Shown: piece after piece, positions 43,035-51,502 of the stretch
How the letters are laid out: every line of letters starts with the position of its first letter
Position numbering within the stretch: position 1 is the first letter of the stretch
Source: an uncultured Clostridia bacterium
GTDB taxonomy: Bacteria > Bacillota > Clostridia > Oscillospirales > Ruminococcaceae
Direction of reading: 5' to 3'
Length of the DNA: 64,000 bases
NCBI GenBank assembly: GCA_944386455.1
Contig: CALXBC010000007.1
Location: 1-64,000, forward strand
Made by a program: the position numbers and the translations under genes
The notes under the pieces: generated by a model
Database searches by the model: none
What the model saw: the letters and a program-made list of their open reading frames with translations, nothing else
What the model was told of the DNA's origin: nothing

Positions 43035-43904
43035 CTAGCTGCCGGACGAGGGAAGCTCCAGCGTCAGTCTGCCCAGCTTGCCGCCGCGGTATTCGTCCAA
43101 TACGGTTGCCGCAGCGCGCTCAGTGTTGACCTCTCCGCCCGAAATCAGCATCCCGCGCTTTCTGCCCACCATTTCCAGCAGTTCAAATTCCTCCGTGCCT
43201 TCCGGCGCTTCCACCTTATACCGTTCCTTCAGCAGCTGTGGATAATCCCGATGAAGCATTCCCAAAAACCGCATTGCCAGCAGTTCAATATCCACAACAT
43301 CATCCTTGACCGCCCCGGTTAAGGCCAGGCGTTCTCCCACCGCAGGATCCTCAAATTTCGGCCACAGCACACCGGGCATGTCCAGCAGCTCCAGACCATC
43401 ATTGATTTTGACCCACTGCCTGCCCCGCGTCACACCCGGGCGGTCTTCCACCTTTGCCCGCTTTGAGCCCGCCAGCCGATTAATCAGCGAGGATTTTCCG
43501 ACATTCGGGATACCCACCGCCATCATCCGCAGCGGCCGTCCTGCAATTCCTTTTTCCGTCCGCTTTTCCAACAGCTCCTTCAGCTGCCGGCGGACTGCCG
43601 GCACAACCTTATCCACGCCGCGTCCGCTTTTGCAGTCTATTGCCAGCGCTGCAATTGACTTTGTCTGATAATATTCCAACCAGCGCCGCGTTGCATTTTC
43701 ATCTGCACAGTCACATTTATTCAGCAGGAGCAGTCGGGGCTTGTCCTTCAGCCAGCCGTCCAGCTCGGGGTTCCGGCTGCTTGCGGGAATGCGCGCATCT
43801 ATTATTTCCGCCACCAAGTCGACCAGCGGCAGGCTTTCCCCAATCAGCCGTCTTGTCTTTGCCATATGGCCGGGAAACCATTGGATCGAAGGTGCTTCTG
43901 ACAT
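43035..43904 (-). CDS. ylqF: Ribosome biogenesis GTPase RbgA (YlqF)
   Basis: A 289-aa circularly permuted GTPase (Bacillus YlqF is 282 aa) needed for late 50S assembly. Order of motifs confirms permutation: G4 LLLNKCDCAD first (about residue 60), then G1 GIPNVGKSSLINRL (about 125), G2 PGVTRGRQWV and G3 DMPGVLWPKF. IQWFPGHMAKTRR at the start is the family signature. The start at 43904 follows AAAGGA loosely; ATG 43916 directly after that site is the other choice. It follows signal peptidase in the leftward operon, and precedes the RNase HII fusion by 15 bases. Confidence 0.92.
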   Translation of the reverse strand: MSEAPSIQWFPGHMAKTRRLIGESLPLVDLVAEIIDARIPASSRNPELDGWLKDKPRLLLLNKCDCADENATRRWLEYYQTKSIAALAIDCKSGRGVDKVVPAVRRQLKELLEKRTEKGIAGRPLRMMAVGIPNVGKSSLINRLAGSKRAKVEDRPGVTRGRQWVKINDGLELLDMPGVLWPKFEDPAVGERLALTGAVKDDVVDIELLAMRFLGMLHRDYPQLLKERYKVEAPEGTEEFELLEMVGRKRGMLISGGEVNTERAAATVLDEYRGGKLGRLTLELPSSGS

Positions 43905-44008
43905 CTGTTCTGACATTCCTTTCCATGATCTATGCACCGGGACAGCTTGTCCCTGCCGCAAAATCCGCAAAGCCGGCAGCCAAGCAGCGCCGCCGCGGTT
44001 ATACAAAG

Positions 44009-44599
44009 CTATTCCAAATTTCCGTAAAGCCCGCCCAACCGGTTCAAGGGGAAAATACGAAATATTGCCTTTCCGAGGATGTATCGCTCGTCGATCGGGC
44101 CGACGTCAGTGCTGCGGCTGTCCAGGGAATTGTTCCGGTTATCTCCCATAACAAAGACCTTGCCCTCGGGTACCGTGTATGGAAACGTCATGGGCGGATT
44201 GGGGATCCTGACTGTCGGCTCCTTAATATACGGCTCGTTGATCACAACACCGTCCACATAGACAAGCCCGCGTTCCGTATCGATGTCCACCGTTTGTCCC
44301 CCAAGCGCAATGATCCGCTTGATCAAAGGCTTATTGACCGCATTCGGCTGAGTCACCACCACAATATCTCCGGCCTTTGGCTGATAAAACAAATGAGAAA
44401 TAATCAGCCGGTCGCCGTCCTGAAGCGTGTTCTGCATAGACTTTCCATCCACACCGACAATGCGAAAAATAAAAGTAAAGACAAGAACGACGGCAACCAG
44501 AGAAAAAGCAACCGTTTCCAGCCACTCAAACAACTCTGACTTCAGGCTGACAGCCTGTTCCGATACGTTCTCCTGTACGCCGCGCCTTTTTCCCAACAT
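44009..44599 (-). CDS. lepB: Signal peptidase I (second copy)
   Basis: A 196-aa type I signal peptidase with one N-terminal membrane helix (about residues 30-50). Catalytic Ser in VDGKSMQNTL, general-base Lys in IKRIIALGGQTVDID, box D in VFVMGDNRNNSLDSRSTDVG. It cleaves signal peptides outside the membrane. ATG 44599 is chosen with GGAAGGAA upstream; GTG 44611 nearer that site is possible. It lies 66 bases after its paralogue (44665-45237), with which it shares most motifs; tandem copies may differ in substrate range. Confidence 0.92.
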   Translation of the reverse strand: MLGKRRGVQENVSEQAVSLKSELFEWLETVAFSLVAVVLVFTFIFRIVGVDGKSMQNTLQDGDRLIISHLFYQPKAGDIVVVTQPNAVNKPLIKRIIALGGQTVDIDTERGLVYVDGVVINEPYIKEPTVRIPNPPMTFPYTVPEGKVFVMGDNRNNSLDSRSTDVGPIDERYILGKAIFRIFPLNRLGGLYGNLE

Positions 44600-44664
44600 T
44601 CCCGCTTTCACTTCCTTCCCCGCTCTTACCTATATTTATGCGCTGCAAGCATCAATTATCCTGG

Positions 44665-45237
44665 TTATGTCAGCACGCCAATCTGATCGAAGGGAAATAT
44701 CCGCAGTACCGCTTTGCCAAGAATATACCGTTCCTCAATCATACCAATGGAATAGCTGCGGCTGTCCAGAGAATTGTTCCGGTTGTCCCCCAGCACAAAA
44801 ACCGAATCCTCAGGAACAACAACGGGAAATTCGATGGGAGCTTCAAAAGACGGATAAATGATTCCCGGCTGAAGGGTATAGGAGTCATCAGATGCCTGTC
44901 CGTCCACATAGACAATGCCTTTTTCATAGTCGATATCAACCGTTTGTCCTTCTGTTGCAACGATCCGCTTGATTACCGGTTCATTTCTGGCGTTGTCCTG
45001 GACAGAAACAATGATGTCGCCCGCCTTTGGCTGACCGATACAACGTGAAATAATCAGTCGATCGCCTGTATGAAGCGTCGGCAGCATGGAATCACCGCTG
45101 ACATTCACGATGCGGAAGCCGATATTGAAAATCATCACCACGATCAGAGCAAATACAATGGAATCCATCCAATCATAAAGCGCACCCCGTAGAGAAAATG
45201 CTTCACGATGCTGTTCCAGCGGCATATTTTGTTTCAA
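44665..45237 (-). CDS. lepB: Signal peptidase I (first copy)
   Basis: A 190-aa type I signal peptidase with a membrane helix near residues 25-47. Catalytic Ser in VSGDSMLPTL, Lys in IKRIVATEGQTVDIDY, and GDNRNNSLDSRSYSIG. It may start at TTG 45237 (GAGGAA upstream but only about four bases away) or ATG 45225. It differs from the neighbouring copy mainly at the cytosolic N-terminus and in the loop YTLQPGIIYPSFEAP. Located directly upstream of the second copy in the same operon; preceded by the hairpin-rich gap 45338-45683. Confidence 0.92.
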   Translation of the reverse strand: MKQNMPLEQHREAFSLRGALYDWMDSIVFALIVVMIFNIGFRIVNVSGDSMLPTLHTGDRLIISRCIGQPKAGDIIVSVQDNARNEPVIKRIVATEGQTVDIDYEKGIVYVDGQASDDSYTLQPGIIYPSFEAPIEFPVVVPEDSVFVLGDNRNNSLDSRSYSIGMIEERYILGKAVLRIFPFDQIGVLT

Positions 45238-45337
45238 AATTCCTCACAGCTTTCCAAAATAACATAATATATTATTTTACAGCAAAGCGCGCCCGATTTC
45301 CATACCTTTTTGTAAATTTTATGCTTTGGACAGGAAA

Positions 45338-45362
45338 AAAGGACTGCATAATGCAGTCCTTT
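45338..45362 (-). terminator. Terminator-like hairpin, left copy
   Basis: AAAGGACTGCAT-A-ATGCAGTCCTTT, followed on the leftward strand by a run of Ts (TTTTTT before CCTG). Same sequence as 45659-45683 except the centre base. Confidence 0.7.
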
Positions 45363-45572
45363 GAGCGTGTCGAAAAAGCCGACACGCTCTCGAGGGACAA
45401 ACACAATCACTGCGGCAAAGCCTTGTTCTGTGTTTTTCCCCCGACTCCCCTTTTTTCCATCCAAAAACGATTCGCCGAATCGTTTTTGGATAACACCTCT
45501 CCGTTCGCGGCCGTATGTCATGGCCGCGTTGCCGCAGCAGCGGCAACCACATCGAGGTGCTGTGCAGAGCAC
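45363..45572. repeat. Cluster of perfect hairpins in a gene-free gap
   Basis: Between the two flanking hairpins lie: GAGCGTGTCG / CGACACGCTC (45363-45389); 16-bp arms ATCCAAAAACGATTCG around a single C (45459-45491); CGCGGCC / GGCCGCG (45506-45528); GTTGCCGC / GCGGCAAC (45528-45547); GTGCT / AGCAC (45557-45572). No convincing gene is seen in 45238-45690; the short open frames across it have no ribosome site and no recognisable product. A structured RNA or mobile DNA element is possible. Confidence 0.55.
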
Positions 45573-45658
45573 ACAATAGATAACTCAGTGTGTTAATGCT
45601 GCAACTGGCGGCGCATGTCCGCCTGCGTGACGATTTTTTGCCATTTTTTGACAGACTG

Positions 45659-45683
45659 AAAGGACTGCATGATGCAGTCCTTT
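45659..45683 (-). terminator. Terminator-like hairpin after rplS, right copy
   Basis: AAAGGACTGCAT-G-ATGCAGTCCTTT, just past the rplS stop; only a short T run follows on the leftward strand. Confidence 0.65.
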
Positions 45684-45690
45684 TTCAGAA

Positions 45691-46035
45691 TCAGCGAATC
45701 TTTTCCTTGACCTTGGAAGCTTTTCCGACTCTGTCGCGCAGATAAAACAGCTTTGCACGGCGGACCCGTCCGCTTCTGACAATTTCCACCTTTGCAACGT
45801 TGGGGGAATGAACCGGGAACACACGTTCCACGCCGCATCCGTGGGACAACCGCCGAACCGTAAAGGTTTCAGAGATTCCCCCGTGTTTCTTTGCAATAAT
45901 GGTTCCTTCAAATACCTGGATTCTTTCCTTGTCGCCTTCCTTGATCTTCACATGAACTTTAACAGTATCACCGATATTCAGTTCCGGAAGCTCGGATTTC
46001 AGGCTCTGGCTCTCAATGAGCTTCAGTGCATCCAT
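45691..46035 (-). CDS. rplS: 50S ribosomal protein L19
   Basis: A 114-aa L19 (normal 114-120) located near the 30S-50S interface. Seen: [62 protein letters not shown] and [19 protein letters not shown], all characteristic. The start at 46035 follows GAGGAGGATAAAAAG. In most Firmicutes rplS follows trmD; here trmD lies on the same strand at 51503, separated by several genes. A hairpin leader lies just upstream. Confidence 0.97.
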   Translation of the reverse strand: MDALKLIESQSLKSELPELNIGDTVKVHVKIKEGDKERIQVFEGTIIAKKHGGISETFTVRRLSHGCGVERVFPVHSPNVAKVEIVRSGRVRRAKLFYLRDRVGKASKVKEKIR

Positions 46036-46058
46036 CTTTTTATCCTCCTCAATTTTCA

Positions 46059-46101
46059 GACATTCATGCCCTATAGGCAGAGGACTATCCGCTTTAATGT
46101 C
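46059..46101 (-). promoter_or_regulatory. Possible L19 leader structure
   Basis: On the leftward strand GACATT and AATGTC pair (46096-46101 with 46059-46064), enclosing about 30 bases that include GGATAG...CTATAGG. It ends about ten bases before the rplS ribosome site. Position and size fit the known Firmicute L19 autoregulatory leader, but identity is not proven from sequence alone. Confidence 0.4.
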
Positions 46102-46298
46102 ACCCCGCAGATTCGAGGCCGGCATTAACCCCCACTGCTGCGTTTTCCGCAAGACAAAACGCACAGCGGAACTTCAAATGCTTATATATGATACCATATA
46201 ACCCCGCAAAATGCAAGTATCATTTGCAAAATCATCAAAATATCCAGCATCAGAGGATTTAAGCAGCTGTTTTCTCAGGCTTTGTACCAAATATTTCT

Positions 46299-47558
46299 TT
46301 AATCCCACCAGAAAAACCAATAGTTGGATCCCCGAATGGTCTGCTCCAGGTTGCCGACCGACTCTTCTCCCTGAAAGATGGTATCCTCACAAAAGCCAAA
46401 CATCTCACAGGCGAGTGCATGGATATCATGCTCTCCCGGCGGCCGCTCCAGATAAAACTGGAGGGTGTCCCGCCCCAGCATGATCGGACAGGCGCCATAT
46501 TTTTCGTGCCAGTATTTTGCAACCGCCATCTGCTCCAGATTGTCGGGGCAGGCGTTAAAGCCGCCAAACGGGATATGACGGAAAACATCCCACGGGTGCC
46601 GGGCGGGAATCAGAAGCAGCAGCAGGCCGCCGGCATCCAGCGCTTCCCGCCAGTGGACATACAGGCTCCCGCTTCCGTTGCGTATCTCCTTGTCGGGGTT
46701 TTCGGCCGTAATCTCCTGCCAGACCGCCCGGTCCTCCTCGCTGCCGTCATAAAGTTCTTTTATTTCATGCAATCTTTTCTGCAGCCATGCTGCCGCATCC
46801 GGCCAGCCGCCTGTGTCCGCCTCGGGATATTCCGGCAGCGGCTGTGTATTTAAAAAGCATTCATCCGGCATCAGCAGCAGCGGCTGAACACCCGGCCGGA
46901 CTGCGTGCTTCCAAATACGGACCAGCGCCTTGTCAGAGGTCTGCGGAGGCAGGAGCTGATACTCCAGCCCAAGCGACTTTCCGACCCGCTCCGCCAGAGA
47001 CGGGGCTTTGTCTGCAAGCTCCGGCTCCACATCTTCATCGTGACAGACAAGCTCCTTTACCACCTGATCCAAAAACTCCCGATGTTCCCACACATGATCC
47101 GGCAGCCCGTTGAGCATCAGCCAAAGATACTTTCCTTTTTTCTTAAAACCCACCAGACAGAAGTCATACAGAAAGGTAGTGTTTTGATGATCCGCCCGAT
47201 AGACAGCCCGATGCACAAGCTTTTCCTTATCTTCCCATATTTTCTGTTCTTCTGCCGGTTCGGCATTTCGTCTGTTTTGCAGAACCAGTTCATTTTGGTC
47301 TGCAAAAATCCATTGCGGCCCTCCTGCGCGCCGAACCTGCTCCGCCTCATAGCCGAATGCACTCAGGCAGAGCCCAAGCCGGTTTGAGAGCAGCTGAAGA
47401 TCAAAATTTGGAGCATGGGTGTCCTTCCAGTCTCCGCGGCAGATGATTTCAATTCCGACATGCTGATTTCTGATCACAAAGCGGTGTTTCTTTTTCTCTG
47501 CTCTGCTGCGCATTTCCTGCTGCAGCAGGGTTCGCGCAATGGCCGACAGAATACTCAT
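46299..47558 (-). CDS. DUF4253 domain protein
   Basis: A 419-aa cytosolic protein. The C-terminal part (about residues 320-395) contains the DUF4253 signature: ARHPWDVFRHIPFGGFNACP followed by EQMAVAKYWHEKYGACPIML and LACEMFGFCED. The first ~300 residues are not recognised beyond FDLQLLSNRLGLCLSAF and many Trp/Glu. Family function is unknown, though relatives are often scattered in immunity or metabolic contexts. The start 47558 (MSILSAIARTLL) follows AAAAGGAGAG. It is flanked by rplS and the second thioredoxin reductase homologue. Confidence 0.65.
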   Translation of the reverse strand: MSILSAIARTLLQQEMRSRAEKKKHRFVIRNQHVGIEIICRGDWKDTHAPNFDLQLLSNRLGLCLSAFGYEAEQVRRAGGPQWIFADQNELVLQNRRNAEPAEEQKIWEDKEKLVHRAVYRADHQNTTFLYDFCLVGFKKKGKYLWLMLNGLPDHVWEHREFLDQVVKELVCHDEDVEPELADKAPSLAERVGKSLGLEYQLLPPQTSDKALVRIWKHAVRPGVQPLLLMPDECFLNTQPLPEYPEADTGGWPDAAAWLQKRLHEIKELYDGSEEDRAVWQEITAENPDKEIRNGSGSLYVHWREALDAGGLLLLLIPARHPWDVFRHIPFGGFNACPDNLEQMAVAKYWHEKYGACPIMLGRDTLQFYLERPPGEHDIHALACEMFGFCEDTIFQGEESVGNLEQTIRGSNYWFFWWD

Positions 47559-47627
47559 GCTTTTTCTCTCCTTTTTAGTATGACAGACCATGCAAGAAAA
47601 GCGCCGGCTGCAAAACCGACGCATTTT

Positions 47628-48497
47628 TTATCCTTTTCCCCGCAGGAAACGGATGGCTGACATTCCCGCAACCGCGCCCTCTGCCACAGCAGTTGCAACC
47701 TGCTGAATGCCGTCAATACAGTCGCCCGCCGCAAAGACGCCCGGCAGCGCGGTCGCCATGCTGCGGTCAACCACGATTTTATTGTTAACCAGTGCAAGCC
47801 CGAGCTTTTTGGCCAAATCACTCCCCCCGGCAGAGCCAAGCGCGACGAACAGGCCTTCTGCCGGGATTCTCCTGCCGTCAGACAGAAGAATCCCTTCCAA
47901 GCCATCCGCTCCCAAAAGCCGCTTGACCGGCGTCTTGATTACGGCAACGCGCCCGGGAAAAGGCGCTGTCGGTTCCTCGCCGTTGGTCAGCACCGTCACA
48001 TGGGATGCAATATCGACCAATTCCGTCACCTCGTGCAGTGCGTATTCTCCCGCTCCCAGCACGGCGACTTCTCTGCCGCGGTAAAAAAACGCATCACAGA
48101 CCGCACAGTAACTGACTCCTCTGCCTTCCAATTCCGCAAGGTTTTCAATCTTGACGCTGCGTCTGGGACTGCCTGTTGCAATCACGACCGAGCGGGTATC
48201 TGTCTTTTGCCTGCTCATGGAAACAGTGAATCCGCCGTCATGCCAGACGATCCCCACGACCTCGTCATGAACCAGCTCGCCGCCCAGCGCCGCCGCCTGT
48301 TTTCTTCCTGTCTCGAGCAGTTCTCTGCCGGAAACAGGATGGGCAAGTCCATAATAATTTTCGATTTTTTCGGCTTTTTCCAACGCACTGCCATCCATTC
48401 CGACGATCATGACTGAAAATCCCGCCCGCAGCAGATACAGCGAAGCGGAAATACCGGCCGGCCCGGTTCCAATGATCACAGCGTCTTTTTTCACCAA
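47628..48497 (-). CDS. Thioredoxin reductase homologue, probable ferredoxin-linked (FFTR) type
   Basis: A 289-aa flavoprotein of the thioredoxin reductase fold. FAD motifs are present (VIIGTGPAGISASLYLLRAGF, about residues 8-28; VFAAGDCIDGIQQVATA near the end) and so is the redox pair in SYCAVCDAFFYRG. The second nucleotide loop is altered: AVLGAGEYALHEVTELV is followed by SHVTVLTNGEE, without the HRRxxxR basic motif needed for NADPH. This matches the pyridine-nucleotide-independent ferredoxin-linked thioredoxin reductases of Clostridia. It lies 31 bases downstream of trxA on the same strand, so both probably form one redox unit fed by ferredoxin. Confidence 0.78.
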   Translation of the reverse strand: MVKKDAVIIGTGPAGISASLYLLRAGFSVMIVGMDGSALEKAEKIENYYGLAHPVSGRELLETGRKQAAALGGELVHDEVVGIVWHDGGFTVSMSRQKTDTRSVVIATGSPRRSVKIENLAELEGRGVSYCAVCDAFFYRGREVAVLGAGEYALHEVTELVDIASHVTVLTNGEEPTAPFPGRVAVIKTPVKRLLGADGLEGILLSDGRRIPAEGLFVALGSAGGSDLAKKLGLALVNNKIVVDRSMATALPGVFAAGDCIDGIQQVATAVAEGAVAGMSAIRFLRGKG

Positions 48498-48528
48498 CAG
48501 ACACCCCTTCTTTTCGGCCGCAGCCGTC

Positions 48529-48837
48529 TTATTTCAGCATATCAAGAACAGCAGCCTTCGGCTTAACGCCGACCGACTGGTTTACAACTTTTCCGTCCCT
48601 GATCACAACCAGCGTCGGTATGCTCATGACCCGAAAGGATGCCGCAAGCTCTGCTTCTTCATCCACATTTACCTTTCCGACCTTGATGTCCGGCCGCTCT
48701 TCGGCAATTTCATCCACCACGGGAGAAAGCATCCGGCAGGGACCGCACCAGCCCGCCCAAAAGTCCAGCAGTACCGGCCGGTCGGCCTGCAAAACCTCCT
48801 GCTCAAAATTTTGTTTGGTTATCGTAATCACTGACAT
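48529..48837 (-). CDS. trxA: Thioredoxin
   Basis: A 102-aa thioredoxin with the active site WAGWCGPCRMLSPVVDEIA and the cis-Pro in VMSIPTLVVIRDG, DNA-level standard for a cytosolic dithiol reductant. The start at 48837 (MSVITITKQNFEQ) follows AAGGAGA by six bases; two upstream ATGs do not fit the site. It is directly upstream of the FFTR-like reductase, which probably reduces it. A -10-like TGTATACT (leftward strand, near 48920) may provide its own promoter. Confidence 0.95.
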   Translation of the reverse strand: MSVITITKQNFEQEVLQADRPVLLDFWAGWCGPCRMLSPVVDEIAEERPDIKVGKVNVDEEAELAASFRVMSIPTLVVIRDGKVVNQSVGVKPKAAVLDMLK

Positions 48838-48953
48838 ATCCATTCTCCTTTTCGCCGTTCGTGTTTCGGCATTGATTTTTTTGCAGTAACCTCTGTTACT
48901 GATGTCAGTATACACTGTATTGCTAAAACTATCTGTAACTTTGTCACATTCGG

Positions 48954-50792
48954 CTACAGTGTTTTGATAAATGCCTGCAGTGCTTTTGCCTTTTCCTCAG
49001 AAATTTTGGCGGTTTCCCGCAGCTGTTCAAGTGTTGCTTCTTTCAGCGCCTTTTTGGTGCGAAACCGTTTGAGCAGAGCAGCAGCCTTCCTGTCACCGAT
49101 CCCCTCGCATTCGGTCAGGCGGACTGAAAAGCTCTCCCGCTTATGCACCTTTTGCTGATAGGTGACTGCAAAGCGGTGTACCTCGTCCTGTACAGAGGTT
49201 ACAAAACGAAATGCCGCCTGTCTCGCGTCAAAGGAGATCTCACCGCCGTCCTTTGCAATGGCACGGGTACGATGCCGGGAATCCTTGACCATCCCGAAAA
49301 CGGGAATGTCCAGCCCAAACTCCGCAATCACTGGTAAAATTGCCGCAACATGCCCTTTTCCGCCATCCAGCAGAATCAGGTCGGGCAGCCGTCCAAATCC
49401 TTCACCGCTTTCTTTTTCTTCCTCATAACGGGATAAACGCCTGCGGATGACCTCCTGCATGGACGCATAATCGTCCTGCCCCTCAAAGCCTTTGATAGCG
49501 AACCGCTTATAACCCGATTTATAAGGCTTTCCTTTCAGAAAGGTCACCATGCCTGCGACCCGCGCGGACTCACCCAGATTGGAAATATCATATGCCTCAA
49601 TATAATCGGGCGGAGCAGAGAGTCCCAGCATCTTTCCCAGTTCGTCCAGCGCCACCACATCCTTTGAAGTGCGGGACAGCTTTTGAATCAGCTTTTCATG
49701 ACCGTTGGACTGTGCCATCATCACCAGCTTGCGCTGCTCTCCCTTTTGGGGCACAAACAAAGTGATTTTCTTTCCGGCCAGCCTTGTAAAATATTCTTCT
49801 ACCAGTCCAATATCCTCAAAGGACTCATCCAATACGATCAGCTTCGGCAAATCATCCCCGGCGGTATAGTATCGGGTGAGGAACTCCCGCCGCACCTCAT
49901 CATCGGACTGAAGCGTTTCCCCAAGCATCACATCATCCTTGTCCACCAGCCTGCCGCCTCTGAATTTTAACACCGATGCACAAAGCTCCTGATAGTGGCG
50001 CACAAAGGCGACGACATCCTGCTCCTTTTCCTGGGAAAGAATGATTTTCTGGGACGCACTGACCCGCTGGAGCGCCAAGATTCGATCCCGCAGGGCAGCC
50101 GCTTCCTCATAGTCCAGCCGTTCTGCGGCAGCTTCCATCTCTTTTTTCAACGATTCGGTGACATCCTGACTGCCGCGCTTAATCAAATCCAGAGCAGCGG
50201 CAAAAATCTCCGCATATTCTTCTTTGCTGATTTTTCCGCGGCAAAGCCCCATGCACTGCTTAATATGATAATTGAGACAGGGCCGTCCCTTTCTGAACTC
50301 CTGCGGGAACTTTCGGCGGCAGGTCGGCAGGCGGTAGACCCGGTTTGCCTCGTCTACCGCCTGTTTGACGACAAAAGAGCTGATATAAGGCCCGATGTAT
50401 TTTCCGTCCTCTGTTTTCTGCTTTTCTGCTGTCAGTCTGGGAAAGTCTCCGTCCGATATCTTGATGTAATGGTAACCCTTTCCGTCCTTTAACAGAATAT
50501 TGTATTTGGGGTTATACTGTTTGATCAGGCTGCATTCCAGCACCAGTGCCTCAAATTCGCTGTCGGTGACAATATAATCAAAATCATGAACATGCAGCAC
50601 CATTTGCCGTACTTTTTCATTATGGGCAGAATTTTCCCGAAAATAGCTTGTGACCCTGTTTTTCAGTGCCTTTGCCTTTCCCACATAGATAACCTTGCCT
50701 GTGGTATCCTTCATCAGGTATACCCCTGGCATCAGGGTGAGAGAATTTGCCTTTTTCCGTAAAAAATCAATCCGCTTATTTTCAATTGCCAT
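48954..50792 (-). CDS. uvrC: Excinuclease ABC subunit C
   Basis: A 612-aa UvrC (usual 590-620) that makes both incisions in nucleotide excision repair. Order: N-terminal GIY-YIG nuclease (PGVYLMKDTTGKVIYVGKAKALKNRV, about residues 22-48; shown split here as PGVYLMKD and VIYVGKAKALKNRV), zinc-less Cys region, UVR motif (MEAAAERLDYEEAAALRDRI split as ERLDYEEAAALRDRI), RNase H-like nuclease core (PDYIEAYDISNLGES, LILLDGGKGHV) and tandem helix-hairpin-helix at the C-terminus (LTECEGIGDRKAAALLKRF). All parts are present. It is followed by trxA in the same direction. Confidence 0.96.
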   Translation of the reverse strand: MAIENKRIDFLRKKANSLTLMPGVYLMKDTTGKVIYVGKAKALKNRVTSYFRENSAHNEKVRQMVLHVHDFDYIVTDSEFEALVLECSLIKQYNPKYNILLKDGKGYHYIKISDGDFPRLTAEKQKTEDGKYIGPYISSFVVKQAVDEANRVYRLPTCRRKFPQEFRKGRPCLNYHIKQCMGLCRGKISKEEYAEIFAAALDLIKRGSQDVTESLKKEMEAAAERLDYEEAAALRDRILALQRVSASQKIILSQEKEQDVVAFVRHYQELCASVLKFRGGRLVDKDDVMLGETLQSDDEVRREFLTRYYTAGDDLPKLIVLDESFEDIGLVEEYFTRLAGKKITLFVPQKGEQRKLVMMAQSNGHEKLIQKLSRTSKDVVALDELGKMLGLSAPPDYIEAYDISNLGESARVAGMVTFLKGKPYKSGYKRFAIKGFEGQDDYASMQEVIRRRLSRYEEEKESGEGFGRLPDLILLDGGKGHVAAILPVIAEFGLDIPVFGMVKDSRHRTRAIAKDGGEISFDARQAAFRFVTSVQDEVHRFAVTYQQKVHKRESFSVRLTECEGIGDRKAAALLKRFRTKKALKEATLEQLRETAKISEEKAKALQAFIKTL

Positions 50793-50901
50793 GCTTATGG
50801 ATTCCTTTGCCGCAAAATTTCAGGATTCGCCCGCATCATCCGCCGGGCGCCGCGAGGACACTTTATATCGATACAGCGTCTCATCAGCTTTTTACAAAAT
50901 G

Positions 50902-50924
50902 ACCCCCGTCGGTTGGACGGGGGT
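50902..50924 (-). terminator. Terminator of the HPr gene
   Basis: 9-bp stem ACCCCCGTC / GACGGGGGT with a five-base loop, leftward T-rich tail (CATTTTG). Confidence 0.65.
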
Positions 50925-50966
50925 ATCTGTCATATGTTGAAGCTACTTTTGGTCTGCAAAAAATAA

Positions 50967-51230
50967 TTATTCCGCAAAGCCGGATTCCACCAGCTTCACC
51001 AAACCGGAAACGGCTTCCTCTTCGTCGGAGCCGTCGGCAATGATGCGGATCGTCGTGCCGCCTACAATGCCAAGAGACAACACACCCAGCAGACTTTTTG
51101 CATTGACTCTTCTCTCCTCTTTTTCCACCCAGATAGAAGACTTGTACTCATTGGCCTTCTGAATGAAAAAAGTTGCCGGACGGGCATGGAGACCAACCTG
51201 ATTCTGGACTGTAACCTCGTTTACAAACAT
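50967..51230 (-). CDS. ptsH: Phosphocarrier protein HPr
   Basis: An 87-aa HPr with both regulatory sites: His15 (VGLHARPAT), which carries phosphate from enzyme I to sugar PTS permeases, and Ser46 (NAKSLLGVLSL), the site of HPr kinase that links to CcpA catabolite control. The start (MFVNEVTVQNQ) follows GGGAGAG. No enzyme I or HprK gene is adjacent. It has its own leftward promoter and about 105 bases of leader. Confidence 0.93.
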   Translation of the reverse strand: MFVNEVTVQNQVGLHARPATFFIQKANEYKSSIWVEKEERRVNAKSLLGVLSLGIVGGTTIRIIADGSDEEEAVSGLVKLVESGFAE

Positions 51231-51342
51231 AACCCAATACTCTCCCTGTACCTTTGATAAATAATTGTTGACCGAACCGCCGGAGCAGCCTTGCTTCACA
51301 TTCACCGCAGCGATGCGAACAAGGTCTTTCCGTTCTATTCAT

Positions 51343-51370
51343 ATTATATCATAATAATCCTTTCCGTCAA
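51343..51370 (-). promoter_or_regulatory. Promoter of ptsH
   Basis: Leftward -35 TTGACG (51365-51370), 16-base spacer, -10 TATAAT (51343-51348), about 105 bases before the HPr start. 51231-51502 otherwise holds no gene. Confidence 0.7.
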
Positions 51371-51502
51371 TAACAATATCACCAGAAAAACGGTGAAAAT
51401 CATAATTTTCTTCGTTATTCTAACAAAGAAGCAAAAAAATCATTTGAAATTATACAATTCACCCAAAAAGTTTTCCACAATCTTGTGAAATCACTCACAT
51501 TT

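Noticed and set aside
45234..45572. Open frames across the hairpin block as a small gene
   Set aside because: Repeated palindromes keep both strands open by symmetry; no ribosome site and no sensible protein composition.
45585..45911. Leftward open frame of 108 codons across the rplS end
   Set aside because: It is antisense-frame shadow of rplS and the hairpin gap, with no ribosome site and no recognisable product.
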